Below are positions 35,023-44,244 of a stretch of 64,000 nucleotides of DNA, piece after piece. A program made the translations under genes and the position numbers. Numbering within the stretch: position 1 is the stretch's first letter; every line of letters starts with the position of its first letter. The notes beneath the pieces are model-generated. The model was not told the origin of the DNA and did no database searches. It saw nothing but the letters and a program-made list of their open reading frames with translations. This DNA comes from a virus. Where the stretch lies: positions 124,001-188,000 of IMG/VR virus record IMGVR_UViG_3300035698_013504; one strand, written 5' to 3'.

Positions 35023-35470
35023 CGAGCAGCAGTGGCGTACAGAGACGTCGACGGATTCGATTGACAACCAGGTCAACAAGTGGCTGTCTGAGGAGGATGC
35101 GATCATCATCTCGATTCAGCCAGAGACAAACATATCCGTCAGGAACACAGGTCCCGGCGAGATCGGGCAGAGGACAGTCAGGCTCCGGTATGTCGTATTG
35201 TACATGCCTGCTGACAAGTACTTTGAGTCCGAGACTCATCTGCGTCAAGCCACGCTGGCTGGTGTTGTTCAGGGCTTGCCTGTTGCACCACAGCCGCTAG
35301 CACCCATGACAGCCCCGGAGCGTACGGTAGTCGTATCGGACCCCGCGCCACCGCAGCAAGCCCCGAGGATGTTCCCCGGTATGCCCATCGAGGTTGTTCC
35401 CGTACCCTCAACGCCTCAGGCCCCCCCACCGCCGCTATCTACGCAAGGCGCTATCGTAGCGGGCGGGTAG
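34949..35470 (+). CDS. Hypothetical protein with a proline-rich tail
   Basis: 173 aa, GGAGAG before the ATG. About 100 folded residues followed by a 70-residue Pro/Ala/Val-rich tail (PPQQAPRMFPGMP, PQAPPPPLST). The tail resembles linkers in SSB-like or structural phage proteins. Function unknown. Confidence 0.6.
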   Translation: MGVSMRRFVRTFTETRYQTLTPGGDEQQWRTETSTDSIDNQVNKWLSEEDAIIISIQPETNISVRNTGPGEIGQRTVRLRYVVLYMPADKYFESETHLRQATLAGVVQGLPVAPQPLAPMTAPERTVVVSDPAPPQQAPRMFPGMPIEVVPVPSTPQAPPPPLSTQGAIVAGG

Positions 35471-35512
35471 ATGTTCAACACCGCAATCTTTGTTACATGA
35501 GAAGGAGTAATG

Positions 35513-35851
35513 ATGGCAGACAAAAAGTTCTGGATGGTGCTCGTAGGCGATGATGACCCGGTGTGTATCGGGATCAACTCCGAGGAAGAGCTTCAGAAAG
35601 CTATACGTACTAGAGTGCTCGAGGCTGTAGAACCTCTGTGGGCATTTGTCTTTGACGGTGAGAAGTTAAAGATTCAGAATCCCCTGGCGTCCTGCACGGT
35701 TACCGGCGCAGGCGTTAACATGGAGATCAAAGGTGTAGGGGCCGGTCAAGCTGACGACGATTTGTTCGTCCCGATGAGGTATGTACGAGATGTTGCCACT
35801 AGAGAAGCCCCCGACGATGTCCCCCCTCCTGAAGACTCTGACGGAGAATAA
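35513..35851 (+). CDS. Small hypothetical protein
   Basis: 112 aa; AAGGAG precedes two adjacent ATGs, the second being better spaced. Beta-rich N-terminus (KFWMVLVGDDDPVCIGI) and acidic end. Overlaps the next gene by 71 bases. Unknown. Confidence 0.55.
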   Translation: MADKKFWMVLVGDDDPVCIGINSEEELQKAIRTRVLEAVEPLWAFVFDGEKLKIQNPLASCTVTGAGVNMEIKGVGAGQADDDLFVPMRYVRDVATREAPDDVPPPEDSDGE

Positions 35852-36665
35852 GATACGCGAGATAGCCGGGAGGTACACGGGGAACCGCCCCTTCCAAGTT
35901 CGAAGCTCTAAGGCGCGCGTCGACCCAGATGACCCAGACCGCGTTATTATCGATGTCGAGTTCATGCCCGTACTAGATCACATCACTGTCGATTTCACTA
36001 TAGATGAGCCTACCATGACAACATTCGAGGGAGTACAACCCGGCGAGCAATGCTGGATATCTCTAACGGAAGGATTTGGGTGGTATACGGCGCAGGTTGG
36101 TCCTCGTGCCGAGTCCCTAGCGACAGCAACGACGATGCATTTGGGGGAGGAGCGTGTATTGACATTACGCGATCTCCGCTCACAGATGCCCGGACGAACC
36201 CCGGAGACGAAGCTGTGGTACGACATATATGACAGGAGACTCGCTGAGGGCAATCAGCGAGACCCTTTCTCAGGATCAGATACTTTCCAGTACGAGAACA
36301 GGACCCTGAAGGTTTGGGTGAAGTGCGAGGATGAAACTGTTTATGTTTGCACGTGTCATGTATATGACATAGAGGGAAAGACTTTCGATGGCGCACAGCG
36401 GGTAGTTCTTATCGGCGGCCACCCGCTGGTTAGTAACTCGTCGTTGACTAATGGGATGTTTGACGATATGTCCGTTCCAGCGTGGGCTACTAACGCGTTG
36501 TCGGCGAACCAGAACTCGGTGTCGGATATGCAATCAACACCACGTAAGCGCAGCAACGTCTTTGCCGACTACTTTCGACAGGCGGCTAAGTCACGTCTGT
36601 ACCAAACGGTATTCGGGCCACCTAAGCTGGAGCGACAAGACCAACGAGTTAAGACAACTGAATAG
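35781..36665 (+). CDS. Hypothetical 294-aa protein
   Basis: Start uncertain: ATGs at 35781, 35790 and 35817 are all in frame. Two beta-rich halves with Asp-rich loops (VDPDDPDRVIIDVEF) and a basic helical tail. CTCHVYDIEG near 190 is the only notable Cys pair. No family recognised. Two hairpins follow it. Confidence 0.6.
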   Translation: MYEMLPLEKPPTMSPLLKTLTENKIREIAGRYTGNRPFQVRSSKARVDPDDPDRVIIDVEFMPVLDHITVDFTIDEPTMTTFEGVQPGEQCWISLTEGFGWYTAQVGPRAESLATATTMHLGEERVLTLRDLRSQMPGRTPETKLWYDIYDRRLAEGNQRDPFSGSDTFQYENRTLKVWVKCEDETVYVCTCHVYDIEGKTFDGAQRVVLIGGHPLVSNSSLTNGMFDDMSVPAWATNALSANQNSVSDMQSTPRKRSNVFADYFRQAAKSRLYQTVFGPPKLERQDQRVKTTE

Positions 36666-36697
36666 GAGTGCGGCTGGCCGTTACTATAGAGTGTAAA

Positions 36698-36759
36698 GGT
36701 CAGCTGTTAGCTCTGACCGTTTTCGCAGCCGCGGTGGTGGTCACCGTGGCTTCTCTTTT
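36698..36759 (+). terminator. Tandem terminator hairpins
   Basis: GGTCAG (36698-36703) pairs with CTGACC (36713-36718) and is followed by GTTTT. A second hairpin, AGCCGCGGTG with CACCGTGGCT (36727-36751), is followed by TCTCTTTTT. Together they insulate the next gene from upstream transcription. Confidence 0.65.
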
Positions 36760-36788
36760 TGTTGTCGGTCTCTTGGAGGATGTTGCCT

Positions 36789-37847
36789 ATGCAGGATGTA
36801 CTGGATAAGGCCCGCGAGCTGTGCGCGGACGAGGCTCTCTTCGGCATTTACGAGCGAGATCCCGTGCCGGGCGCCAGCATCGTTCCGTGTCAGGACGTCG
36901 TTGTCGTTTGCCTCGAGAACTCGGTTGGGGTACCCAAGGTGCATTGCTACCCCTTCGTTAACTTGGGTGATCACGTGCTCGTCGGTGGACAAGCTGGCAA
37001 GATCCCCACCGGCAAGTACAAGGGCTGTTTCTTCGAGAAGGGCCGAGAGCCTTCCGATACTGGCGGCGCCAAGCTTATGGCCGCTGGCGTAACAAAGCGA
37101 CTCGCTATGGGCACGACCTCTGACTCGTTCAGAGAAAACTCCATGGCGGATAGTACGCTGTTCACGTGGGTGTACGACATGGTCGAGGAGCACCAAAACA
37201 CTCCCAAGGTCCGCGAGTTCTCGGTTCCAGAGTGCTACATCTGCGCTGATGACACCAACGACCTGATCCCGGGTCGTAGCGTCAATCACCGCGTGCTGCG
37301 GGCCTCGCAGTTCGGCACCGTCGATGGAGTGCCCACCGCACCCGAGGCTGGACTCATTGAAAAGCATACAAAGGCAGGCGTCGTCCTTAATGGTACGCTG
37401 ATCGAAGCTGATTCAAGCGTGCTTGAAGGTAGGGCCGAGCCCGTATTTGGCCAGACGTCTATCGCGCTGTACCCTCTGCCCAAGGTGGGCGAGCGGGTCA
37501 AGCAGGGTCAGGCGTTGTTCACGCCGTTCCCCACAGACCCCCAGATTCAGACGAGTGCCGAAGTTGACCAGATGCCGAACGCGAGAGTGTTACGGTGGTT
37601 GGTCATGCAGGACTCGTTGATCGGCTACGACGGCATGACGCTCGCGCCGTTATCGTGTATCAGCCCGGAAAGTTCTACCGGGGAGAAGTTCGTGGATGTC
37701 GAGTGTGCACGCCTGTCGCGTGTCAGCTTGTCTTTCAACCCTCGAACCGATCCGCTGTGGATGCGTGACGACGTTGGCGTTGAGATGAACTTCAGGTACC
37801 CCTGGCACCGTAAGTTCATCATTGCTGCAGACAGGGCGAAACGTTAA
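36789..37847 (+). CDS. Hypothetical, probably abundant protein
   Basis: 352 aa from ATG 36789 (GGAGG upstream). Codons lean strongly to C/G endings and the gene is bracketed by terminators, as expected for a highly expressed single gene. Residues 200-340 are beta-rich. CFFEKGRE near 77 and ECYICADD near 155 are the Cys-containing sites. No structural-protein family is recognised, though a virion or packaging-related role would fit its place just before the portal region. Confidence 0.6.
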   Translation: MQDVLDKARELCADEALFGIYERDPVPGASIVPCQDVVVVCLENSVGVPKVHCYPFVNLGDHVLVGGQAGKIPTGKYKGCFFEKGREPSDTGGAKLMAAGVTKRLAMGTTSDSFRENSMADSTLFTWVYDMVEEHQNTPKVREFSVPECYICADDTNDLIPGRSVNHRVLRASQFGTVDGVPTAPEAGLIEKHTKAGVVLNGTLIEADSSVLEGRAEPVFGQTSIALYPLPKVGERVKQGQALFTPFPTDPQIQTSAEVDQMPNARVLRWLVMQDSLIGYDGMTLAPLSCISPESSTGEKFVDVECARLSRVSLSFNPRTDPLWMRDDVGVEMNFRYPWHRKFIIAADRAKR

Positions 37848-37875
37848 GCGCAGTAACCCTGCGCCTCTATGAAAG

Positions 37876-37905
37876 CAGGTCAACATTTTTGTTGGCCTGT
37901 TTTTT
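37876..37905 (+). terminator. Rho-independent terminator
   Basis: CAGGTCAACA (37876-37885) pairs with TGTTGGCCTG (37890-37899) over ten pairs with one G-T. Six T residues follow. Ends the transcript of the abundant gene at 36789. Confidence 0.85.
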
Positions 37906-37918
37906 AGCTCTTGAGTTG

Positions 37919-37948
37919 TTGACATATTAGCATGGTTGCTGCTAAACT
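37919..37948 (+). promoter_or_regulatory. Sigma70-type promoter with operator-like core
   Basis: TTGACA (37919-37924), 18-base spacer, TAAACT (37943-37948). The spacer holds AGCATGGTTGCT (37929-37940), which resembles, in reverse orientation, the AGCAACCACCATGCT at the tmRNA-region promoter. Likely drives the portal operon. Confidence 0.65.
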
Positions 37949-37984
37949 TGTCGAGTAGGGATACGAGTTATAGGAGATACAGGT

Positions 37985-38608
37985 ATGCCGAGCGGAGGCC
38001 CGGAACACTATTTTGGCGAAGAGCGTGAGACGACGTACGGTAAGGGGATAGCTGGTGGAACCCGAATACCCTCAGCCGAGCCCGGCACTGGCGGCGGATC
38101 TTTAGGGTTTGACCCGCACGTGGCCCAGCCTTATACGGTGGTTGATCTTAGTGGCGACGCCCCAAAGGTCGTTGCTACAGTTGACCGCACTACACCAGAG
38201 CCCCAACCAGAGCCTCAACCAGAGGCCGAGGCCGAAGACGCCCAGGAGGGGGTGTCGAGACAGTCTACAGCGGATGACCACGCCACATCTGTTGCTCCGC
38301 CCCCTCCGCCCCCTTTACCGGCTGTTCCCGCGGCGCAACCAGAGCCTGCGGCCGCACCTAAACAGGCGGAGAAGGTGACGTTTCTTGACTTCGGGGAACT
38401 CACGGTTCCGTACGACTCCGTCTTTATTGATGGCATGTGTCTGGTTTTGGTGTATGATAGGGGGAACGAGGTTACGTTTGATCCTCCGGTAAACGACGAA
38501 CCCCTTAGTCTGCGTTACGCCGGTCGAAATTTTAAGGCGTATTCGAGTGGTGTCCGCTTTGTGGAGCCTGGGACCAGTAGAGTTTTTACGGTCCTGTTGA
38601 TAGAATGA
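37985..38608 (+). CDS. Hypothetical protein with Pro/Glu-rich linker
   Basis: 207 aa. The N-terminal 60 residues and the C-terminal 75 look folded. Between them lies a disordered stretch with PEPQPEPQPE repeats and a poly-Pro run (APPPPPPLPAVP). The C-terminal part (FLDFGELTVPYDSVFIDGM) is beta-rich. Function unknown. First gene after the promoter at 37919. Confidence 0.6.
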   Translation: MPSGGPEHYFGEERETTYGKGIAGGTRIPSAEPGTGGGSLGFDPHVAQPYTVVDLSGDAPKVVATVDRTTPEPQPEPQPEAEAEDAQEGVSRQSTADDHATSVAPPPPPPLPAVPAAQPEPAAAPKQAEKVTFLDFGELTVPYDSVFIDGMCLVLVYDRGNEVTFDPPVNDEPLSLRYAGRNFKAYSSGVRFVEPGTSRVFTVLLIE

Positions 38609-38820
38609 GTATTGACAAAGATGGATCGACTCACGTCGGAGTAACTCCCTGCGAGGGTTGCGGTGAGCCCTCTACCGGCCGTGACGATAAAGGCCGGGCT
38701 CTTTGTGCCCGTTGTTTGACGCTTGAAAAATCCAGTGGCGTACTGGATGGACCCGCAGGTTCTTTGCGAACTGCGGGAGAAGACCTGGCCGTAAAACACA
38801 CCGAGGGAAGTAATGGCTGA
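38605..38820 (+). CDS. Small zinc-ribbon protein
   Basis: 71 aa, ATGA overlap. CEGCGEPSTGRDDKGRALCARC is a textbook Cys4 zinc ribbon (split here: CEGCG, then LCARC). The tail is charged. It overlaps the portal gene by 8 bases. Role unknown. Confidence 0.65.
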   Translation: MSIDKDGSTHVGVTPCEGCGEPSTGRDDKGRALCARCLTLEKSSGVLDGPAGSLRTAGEDLAVKHTEGSNG

Positions 38821-40657
38821 TAATTTCCCGCTGTTTTCAAACCAGTCGGGGGGCGAAACAAACGCGATTGATCGCTACTCCGCTGAGTTCGGTAACCCCT
38901 TTTACCACTACGCCACGAGCGCCATGCCCAACAAGCTCGATGACGTATTCAAGCTTGCCGAGCACATGTGGCTGACCGACGCTACCTTCAAACGCGGCAT
39001 GCAACGCGTTGTACGCTACTTCTTGACCTCTGTAGAGCTCAAGGATGTGGAAGCGGACGAGAAGGAGAAGTGGGACGAGTTCCTCTATGAAACCCTTGAC
39101 ATAACCTCGCAGGCTGCGCTCGTGGGCGATGACTTTGTGGGGTATGGCAACAGCTTTACCTCGATCTATGTACCCTTCCGCCGCTACCTTGTCTGCCCCA
39201 AGTGTTACGTTCACCGGCCAATTGAGCGCGTGGACTACAAGTTCACCAACTTCAAGTTCATGGCGACGTGCCCGGCGTGTCAGTACAAGGGCGCGCTGAA
39301 GCGTATTGATCGTAGGACGGCTGAACAGGACAAGCTCAAGGTAATCAGATGGCCGGTGCAAGAGATGCGCCTACTGCACAACCCGATCAGCCAAGCGACC
39401 TGTTACGAGTGGCAGGTAAGCGCCACGATGAAGAAGAACATCGAGGCTGGCACAAATCACTACATCAATACGACACCTTGGGAGATCATTGATACGGTCA
39501 GGCGGAAGAAGACTCTGTTCCGCTTCAACCCGAAGATCATCTATCATATGAAAGAGGACTCCCTTGCTGGCGTACCTCTTTACGGCTGGGGCCTACCGCC
39601 TATCCTGTCGAGCTTTAAGCAGGCATGGGTGCGCCAGATCCTCCGAAGGTACAACGAAGCCATTGCGATGGACTATATCGTTCCCTTCCGCCTGCTGACA
39701 CCCGGCAAAGGATCACCAGCCGCCGACCCCCTTATTCACCAGGACCTTGGTAATTTCGTCAATAACATCATGGGGCAGATCAAGCAGCACCGCAAGGATC
39801 CCACCTCGTGGCACGTTGTTCCTCACCCGGTTGACTACATGGCGATCGGCGGAGAAGCCAAGGACTTGGCCCCGACAGAACTCATCCAGTTTGAGGACGA
39901 CGAGCTCCTCAACGGTCTTGGTATCCCCGCAGAGCTTTACCGCGGTACGATCCAGGTGCAAGCGGCCCCTACAGCCCTGCGCCTGTTTGAACGTACATGG
40001 ACCTACTACGTCAGCGCGCAGAACGCATGGTTGCGCTGGTTGATCGATAGTTGTGCAGACCTTCTTAGCTGGGAACGTGTTGGCGGCAGATGGCAGCCGG
40101 TCACCCTTGCCGAGGACATGGAGAAGAAGCAGGTGCAGCTCCAGCTCGCCGCAGGTATGCAGATTTCACGCGGTACGGCCTATGCCCCGTTTGGCATCGA
40201 CTACCGCGAGGAGATCCGCCGGATGTTCCAGGAAGAGCGCTTCTACCAAGACGAACAGAAGCGGTTCGAAGAGGAACAGGGCCAGCGACAGGAGATGGAG
40301 CAGCAGATGTCCACAGGAGGCCAACAGGGCGGCATGGGCGGCGGTATGATGCCACCTGGCGGCGGTATGATGCCGGGTATGCCTGCTGGCGCACCGGGAT
40401 CGATGGGCGCACCCATGGGTGGAGGGGGAGGCGCAGTCACACCGGAAGCGCTTTCAGCCCAGGCAGAAGAGCTCGCATACCAAATGCTCGCCATGCCGTA
40501 TGAGTCTCGGCGGTCTCAGCTCTCCGATATCAAGGGGAGCAATCGTGAGCTACACGCCCTCACGATGGCTAAAATGCAGGAGATACGAGATCAGGCCGCA
40601 AGTGAGGGCAAGCAAGAGAAGTTACAGCAGCTTCAAGGTCAAGGCGCGGTTATGTAA
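38813..40657 (+). CDS. Portal protein
   Basis: 614 aa, GAGGGAAG before the ATG. The middle (YGWGLPPILSSFKQAWVRQI, then RYNEAIAMDYIVPFRLL) matches the stem/wing region of tailed-phage portals, followed by a helical crown region and a Gly/Met-rich tail (GGGMMPPGGGMMPG). An inserted Cys4 zinc ribbon (CPKC near 125, CPAC near 155) is unusual for portals. It should form the dodecameric DNA entry pore; the terminase and capsid genes are not in this window. Confidence 0.82.
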   Translation: MADNFPLFSNQSGGETNAIDRYSAEFGNPFYHYATSAMPNKLDDVFKLAEHMWLTDATFKRGMQRVVRYFLTSVELKDVEADEKEKWDEFLYETLDITSQAALVGDDFVGYGNSFTSIYVPFRRYLVCPKCYVHRPIERVDYKFTNFKFMATCPACQYKGALKRIDRRTAEQDKLKVIRWPVQEMRLLHNPISQATCYEWQVSATMKKNIEAGTNHYINTTPWEIIDTVRRKKTLFRFNPKIIYHMKEDSLAGVPLYGWGLPPILSSFKQAWVRQILRRYNEAIAMDYIVPFRLLTPGKGSPAADPLIHQDLGNFVNNIMGQIKQHRKDPTSWHVVPHPVDYMAIGGEAKDLAPTELIQFEDDELLNGLGIPAELYRGTIQVQAAPTALRLFERTWTYYVSAQNAWLRWLIDSCADLLSWERVGGRWQPVTLAEDMEKKQVQLQLAAGMQISRGTAYAPFGIDYREEIRRMFQEERFYQDEQKRFEEEQGQRQEMEQQMSTGGQQGGMGGGMMPPGGGMMPGMPAGAPGSMGAPMGGGGGAVTPEALSAQAEELAYQMLAMPYESRRSQLSDIKGSNRELHALTMAKMQEIRDQAASEGKQEKLQQLQGQGAVM

Positions 40658-40691
40658 GGCACTCGGTACGATGCGTACTGATAGGAAAGTT

Positions 40692-41774
40692 ATGGCACAA
40701 GACCTCCAAGAATGTCGGCAGGACATATCTGAACTCCGCGAGATATCTACACGGGTAGCCTCTGAGATGCGCCTGCGTAAAGAAGCTGAAGAGAGGTTTC
40801 GCGCCCTCTTTGAGCAGGGCGTGCACGCGATGGCTCTTATCAGCGTACCCGAGCTGAGGTTTGTCGAAGTGAACAGCACGGTGTCGACGCTGCTGGGGTA
40901 CACGAAGGACGAGCTACTGGGGCTGACCCTTTTCGACATTGAGGGTAATGAGACACCAGACGAGATCAAGGAGCACGCTAACTCTGTTGTCCGCATGGGC
41001 GGCCGTATTCGCGACTTCCAGACAAAGCATATACGCTCTGACGGCGACATTCGCGACGTACATGTTCGCGTGCGGTGTACCGAGTTAGGCGGGGTAGCGT
41101 ACCTCCAGGCAAGCTGGAAGGATATCACGGACATCAAGCGATCGTTGGGCAGACAGGAATTGGCGCTTGAGGTTCTAAAGGTGCTCAACAACTCACCTCC
41201 AACCAATGGTGCCATCCCAAAGCTCACGTTGCTTGTTAAGGACTTCATGAGCTTTGAGGCTGTGGGGGTCAGGCTGGTTAGTGGGGACGATTATCCATAT
41301 TATGCACACATCGGCTTCCCGCCAAAGTTCATTACGAAGGAGGACAGCTTATGCGCGATAGATTCTGACGGTAAGGTAGTTCGCGCGGAGGATGGCAGCG
41401 TCATGTTAGAATGCGTTTGTGGCGCTGTTATATCCGGCGATACGAAACAGCACTGCTGTGAATACTTCACAGTTACGGGTAGCTTTTTCACGAACAGCAC
41501 GACCGATCTTATTGAGAGCGGCGGCATACCTACATTGACGTGCGCGCGTAATACGTGTCACGAACACGGGTATGAGTCTGTTGCCGTTATCCCGCTTCGT
41601 CATGCTGGTGGTATCATAGGCGCGTTGCATATCGCGGATACACGCAGAGACCTGTTTAACCTCGAACTCATATTGTTCCTTGAGTCCGTGGCGAACTCAG
41701 TGGGGATTGCTTTCGCGAGAGATCAGTACATCTTGCGACTCCAAGCACAGTTAGACGCAATAAAGGGTGCGTAG
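40692..41774 (+). CDS. PAS-GAF sensory protein
   Basis: 360 aa from ATG 40692 (AGGAAAG upstream; ATG 40671 is possible). An N-terminal coiled coil is followed by a PAS domain at about 30-150 (ALFEQGVHAMALISVPELRF, VNSTVSTLLGYTKDELLG, ASWKDITDIKR) and a GAF domain at about 170-345 with Cys-rich inserts (CVCGAV, HCCEYF) and VAVIPLRHAGGIIGALHIAD. No kinase, cyclase or DNA-binding output domain is present. Its ligand and partner are unknown. Confidence 0.82.
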   Translation: MAQDLQECRQDISELREISTRVASEMRLRKEAEERFRALFEQGVHAMALISVPELRFVEVNSTVSTLLGYTKDELLGLTLFDIEGNETPDEIKEHANSVVRMGGRIRDFQTKHIRSDGDIRDVHVRVRCTELGGVAYLQASWKDITDIKRSLGRQELALEVLKVLNNSPPTNGAIPKLTLLVKDFMSFEAVGVRLVSGDDYPYYAHIGFPPKFITKEDSLCAIDSDGKVVRAEDGSVMLECVCGAVISGDTKQHCCEYFTVTGSFFTNSTTDLIESGGIPTLTCARNTCHEHGYESVAVIPLRHAGGIIGALHIADTRRDLFNLELILFLESVANSVGIAFARDQYILRLQAQLDAIKGA

Positions 41775-41776
41775 TT

Positions 41777-42160
41777 ATGGCGCGAAGTACCGCAGCGGGC
41801 TCGGCCGACAATCTTCTAGAAACTTGGTTTAAGCGGGTTCTCGATCGCGTGGAGAAGCTGAGTGAGAAGTTCGGGGACCTCCGAACGGAGATCGCCGTGT
41901 TGAAGACTAAGATGGGTATCATGTGCGCGTGTATCGCACTGGTTATCAGTGTGATCTTTTCTGGTGTTACTCGCTACGTCGTAGTATCCTCTAACGATGC
42001 CCGGCTCACCGCGCAGCGTGTAGAGATAGGTAGGCTTCGCAAGTTGATCAATGCCGCGCCCTCACCGCACGCGGTCACACCGGCGGATGTCCGCCTTGAG
42101 ATAGAGAAGCTGAAAGAGATGATTATAGAGATGAGCAAGAAGAAGGCTGCAACTCCGTAG
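41777..42160 (+). CDS. Membrane-anchored coiled-coil protein (holin/XhlA-like)
   Basis: 127 aa. A coiled coil (ETWFKRVLDRVEKLSEKFGDLR), one transmembrane helix at about 48-70 (MCACIALVISVIFSGVTRYV) and a second coiled coil with Lys-rich end. This layout resembles small phage membrane proteins such as XhlA, which assist holins. A tether for the adjacent PAS-GAF protein is another possibility. Lysis role is inference. Confidence 0.55.
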   Translation: MARSTAAGSADNLLETWFKRVLDRVEKLSEKFGDLRTEIAVLKTKMGIMCACIALVISVIFSGVTRYVVVSSNDARLTAQRVEIGRLRKLINAAPSPHAVTPADVRLEIEKLKEMIIEMSKKKAATP

Positions 42161-42195
42161 CGGTGCGGACACCACGTACTTAGGAGGTCGACGGC

Positions 42196-43110
42196 ATGGC
42201 TCACAACGGTAACCGCTGGGTATGCGCCCAGATCATGACGACGTCGGTTTGTCCCGCCTCTTGCTTCTACTGCGCCTATCCCGACGGCTGGCACAAGGAG
42301 CACCCCGGCCGTATGACAGAGGAGACGTTCGAGAAAGTCCTTGAGGGCCTACAACAGGTCGGAGACTTCTCGGGCGGTAAAGTCTGTCTCTACCTGATGA
42401 ACGAGCCCCTCGCTGACCCCGACATCTGCTGCCGTATCGAGCGGGTCCAGGCGGTATTCCCTAAGACCCTCATCGAGATCAACACGAACGCTATGCTTCT
42501 CAATGAGGAGCGGGGCCAGCAGTTTGCTGAGGTGATGAGTAAGCAGCGCCACCAGATCCACATCCACCTGTCGGGCTACGACGAAGAGACCAGCCAGCGT
42601 GCGATGGGTCTCCCCTTCCAAGTACGGTACGACAACGTCGACCGCTTCCTAGGCCTTGTAGGTGAGTACAAACTCCACGTAGAGATCGAGGGCTTCTATC
42701 GTGCTGAGCCGAACAGTGGCCCTATTCTTTTTGACTACCACCCGTGGCGGGCGAAGATGAAAGAACTCAGCCGAGGCCGGGCCAAGAGTTATGACCTCTA
42801 CAGGTTCCACGACCGGGCGGGCACGATCAAGAGACATGGCAATGTGGACTTTGGTCTGCGTCGTGACTGTGACTGCGACAAAAATGGGCCATGTAGACGC
42901 GTACACGAATGGATACACACTGATTGGGAGGGCAGGTTGAGGATTTGTTGTAACGATTATCACCGGGAAATTACACTACCTCTCGTCAAAGACTTGCCGA
43001 ATCTCAAAACATACCTGGAGGGCCACGAGTGGCAATTCGTACAAGGGTTATCACAGGGGACAGACGCGCCACTAGACTTCATATGTATGCGATGTCGGGG
43101 CAATAGGTGA
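42196..43110 (+). CDS. Radical SAM protein with C-terminal Cys cluster
   Basis: 304 aa. CPASCFYCAYP near residue 19 is the C-x3-C-x2-C cluster motif. LYLMNEPLADPD near 68 corresponds to the GGEP region, and the barrel follows (IEINTNAMLL). A SPASM-like C-terminal Cys set (CDCDKNGPC, ICCND, ICMRCRG) probably holds extra clusters. First gene of the glycan island; the substrate could be a sugar or a peptide. Confidence 0.82.
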   Translation: MAHNGNRWVCAQIMTTSVCPASCFYCAYPDGWHKEHPGRMTEETFEKVLEGLQQVGDFSGGKVCLYLMNEPLADPDICCRIERVQAVFPKTLIEINTNAMLLNEERGQQFAEVMSKQRHQIHIHLSGYDEETSQRAMGLPFQVRYDNVDRFLGLVGEYKLHVEIEGFYRAEPNSGPILFDYHPWRAKMKELSRGRAKSYDLYRFHDRAGTIKRHGNVDFGLRRDCDCDKNGPCRRVHEWIHTDWEGRLRICCNDYHREITLPLVKDLPNLKTYLEGHEWQFVQGLSQGTDAPLDFICMRCRGNR

Positions 43111-43111
43111 A

Positions 43112-43861
43112 ATGAAAGCAAATGAACTAACCGGTCGCCGCTTTGGGGAGCTAACCGTTAAAAAACGGCTGGGCCCTCTACGTAAAGATACAGGCGATCG
43201 GCATGTTTATTGGGGATGTAGTTGTTCGTGTGGTAACACCGCGGCTGTAGCAAGTACACAGCTTACAAGCGGTAAGACTAAGAGCTGCGGCTGTTTGCGG
43301 GGCAGGAGTCCCAGCTCTGTTGCAGCATTCGCGCGAGCCACGAAGGATTTGACCGGGAAGGTCTTCGGTCGTCTTACAGTCATTAGACAAGCCCCGACGC
43401 GATGTAAGGGTAAGTCACGCTGGATCTGTAAGTGCTCGTGCGGTGAAGATAGGGACATACTTGGTCACAGCTTGGTAAGCGGCCACACAAAGAGTTGTGG
43501 GTGCTTGAGTGTGGAATTAAGGCGTGAGCGTAAAGGATCAAAGCACGGGTCTTGGAAGGGTGGCCGCAGCTTACAGCATGGTTACGTAATGATTCACCAG
43601 CCGGAACACCCTAACGCGAAAATCTCAGGGTATGTGCGCGAACACGCCCTTGTGATGTCGGAACATCTTGGTCGCCCTCTGCTATCCAACGAGAAGGTTC
43701 ACCACAAGAACGGCATCAGAGATGATAATCGACTTTGCAATCTCGAGCTTTGGACAGTATCGCACCCAACAGGCCAGCGAGTGGAGGACATTACAGCGTT
43801 CGCTATCAGACACCTGAAGCAATATGTGCCGAAGGCGTTAGCAACGCGCTACAGAAAATAG
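43112..43861 (+). CDS. Free-standing HNH homing endonuclease
   Basis: 249 aa. Two similar zinc modules (WGCSCSCG...KSCGCL and WICKCSCG...KSCGCL) are followed by an HNH nuclease (NEKVHHKNGIRDDNRLCNLEL). The double Cys-module plus HNH is typical of free-standing phage endonucleases that invade intergenic sites. It probably inserted between the radical SAM gene and the next hypothetical gene. Confidence 0.85.
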   Translation: MKANELTGRRFGELTVKKRLGPLRKDTGDRHVYWGCSCSCGNTAAVASTQLTSGKTKSCGCLRGRSPSSVAAFARATKDLTGKVFGRLTVIRQAPTRCKGKSRWICKCSCGEDRDILGHSLVSGHTKSCGCLSVELRRERKGSKHGSWKGGRSLQHGYVMIHQPEHPNAKISGYVREHALVMSEHLGRPLLSNEKVHHKNGIRDDNRLCNLELWTVSHPTGQRVEDITAFAIRHLKQYVPKALATRYRK

Positions 43862-43871
43862 GAGAATACCG

Positions 43872-44243
43872 ATGGCGGGTTACCCAACAGAACTTGAAAG
43901 ACAGATTCAGCTACTTTGTGGCGGCAAGGCTCCGGCAGGTGAAGTCACGTCGCAGGACATCAAGATTCCCAAGATGACCGAGCGTATCCTGCACATGGCG
44001 CAGGAAGAGGCACAGTTGCACGGCATGCGGGAGCCGGGGTCTCTGCACGCCCTCAAAGAGAGTATACGACAGACACTGAATCAGCCACTCCGCAGCGTTT
44101 CTAACGATATTGACGAAGGTAAGCCGATGAACGCTGTGCGGATTGCCGTAGGCGAAGACTTGCTCGGCAAGCTGGCCCTCTACATGTACGCGACGATCAA
44201 CTTCGCAGCACAAGAGCCGCCGAACGACTGCGGGGTGTGTTAA
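43872..44243 (+). CDS. Hypothetical 123-aa protein
   Basis: GGAGAATACC precedes the ATG. Helical, with a conserved-looking RILHMAQEEAQLHGMREPGS segment and a C-terminal CGVC. No function recognised. Lies between the HNH gene and the deacetylase-like gene. Confidence 0.6.
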   Translation: MAGYPTELERQIQLLCGGKAPAGEVTSQDIKIPKMTERILHMAQEEAQLHGMREPGSLHALKESIRQTLNQPLRSVSNDIDEGKPMNAVRIAVGEDLLGKLALYMYATINFAAQEPPNDCGVC

Positions 44244-44244
44244 A

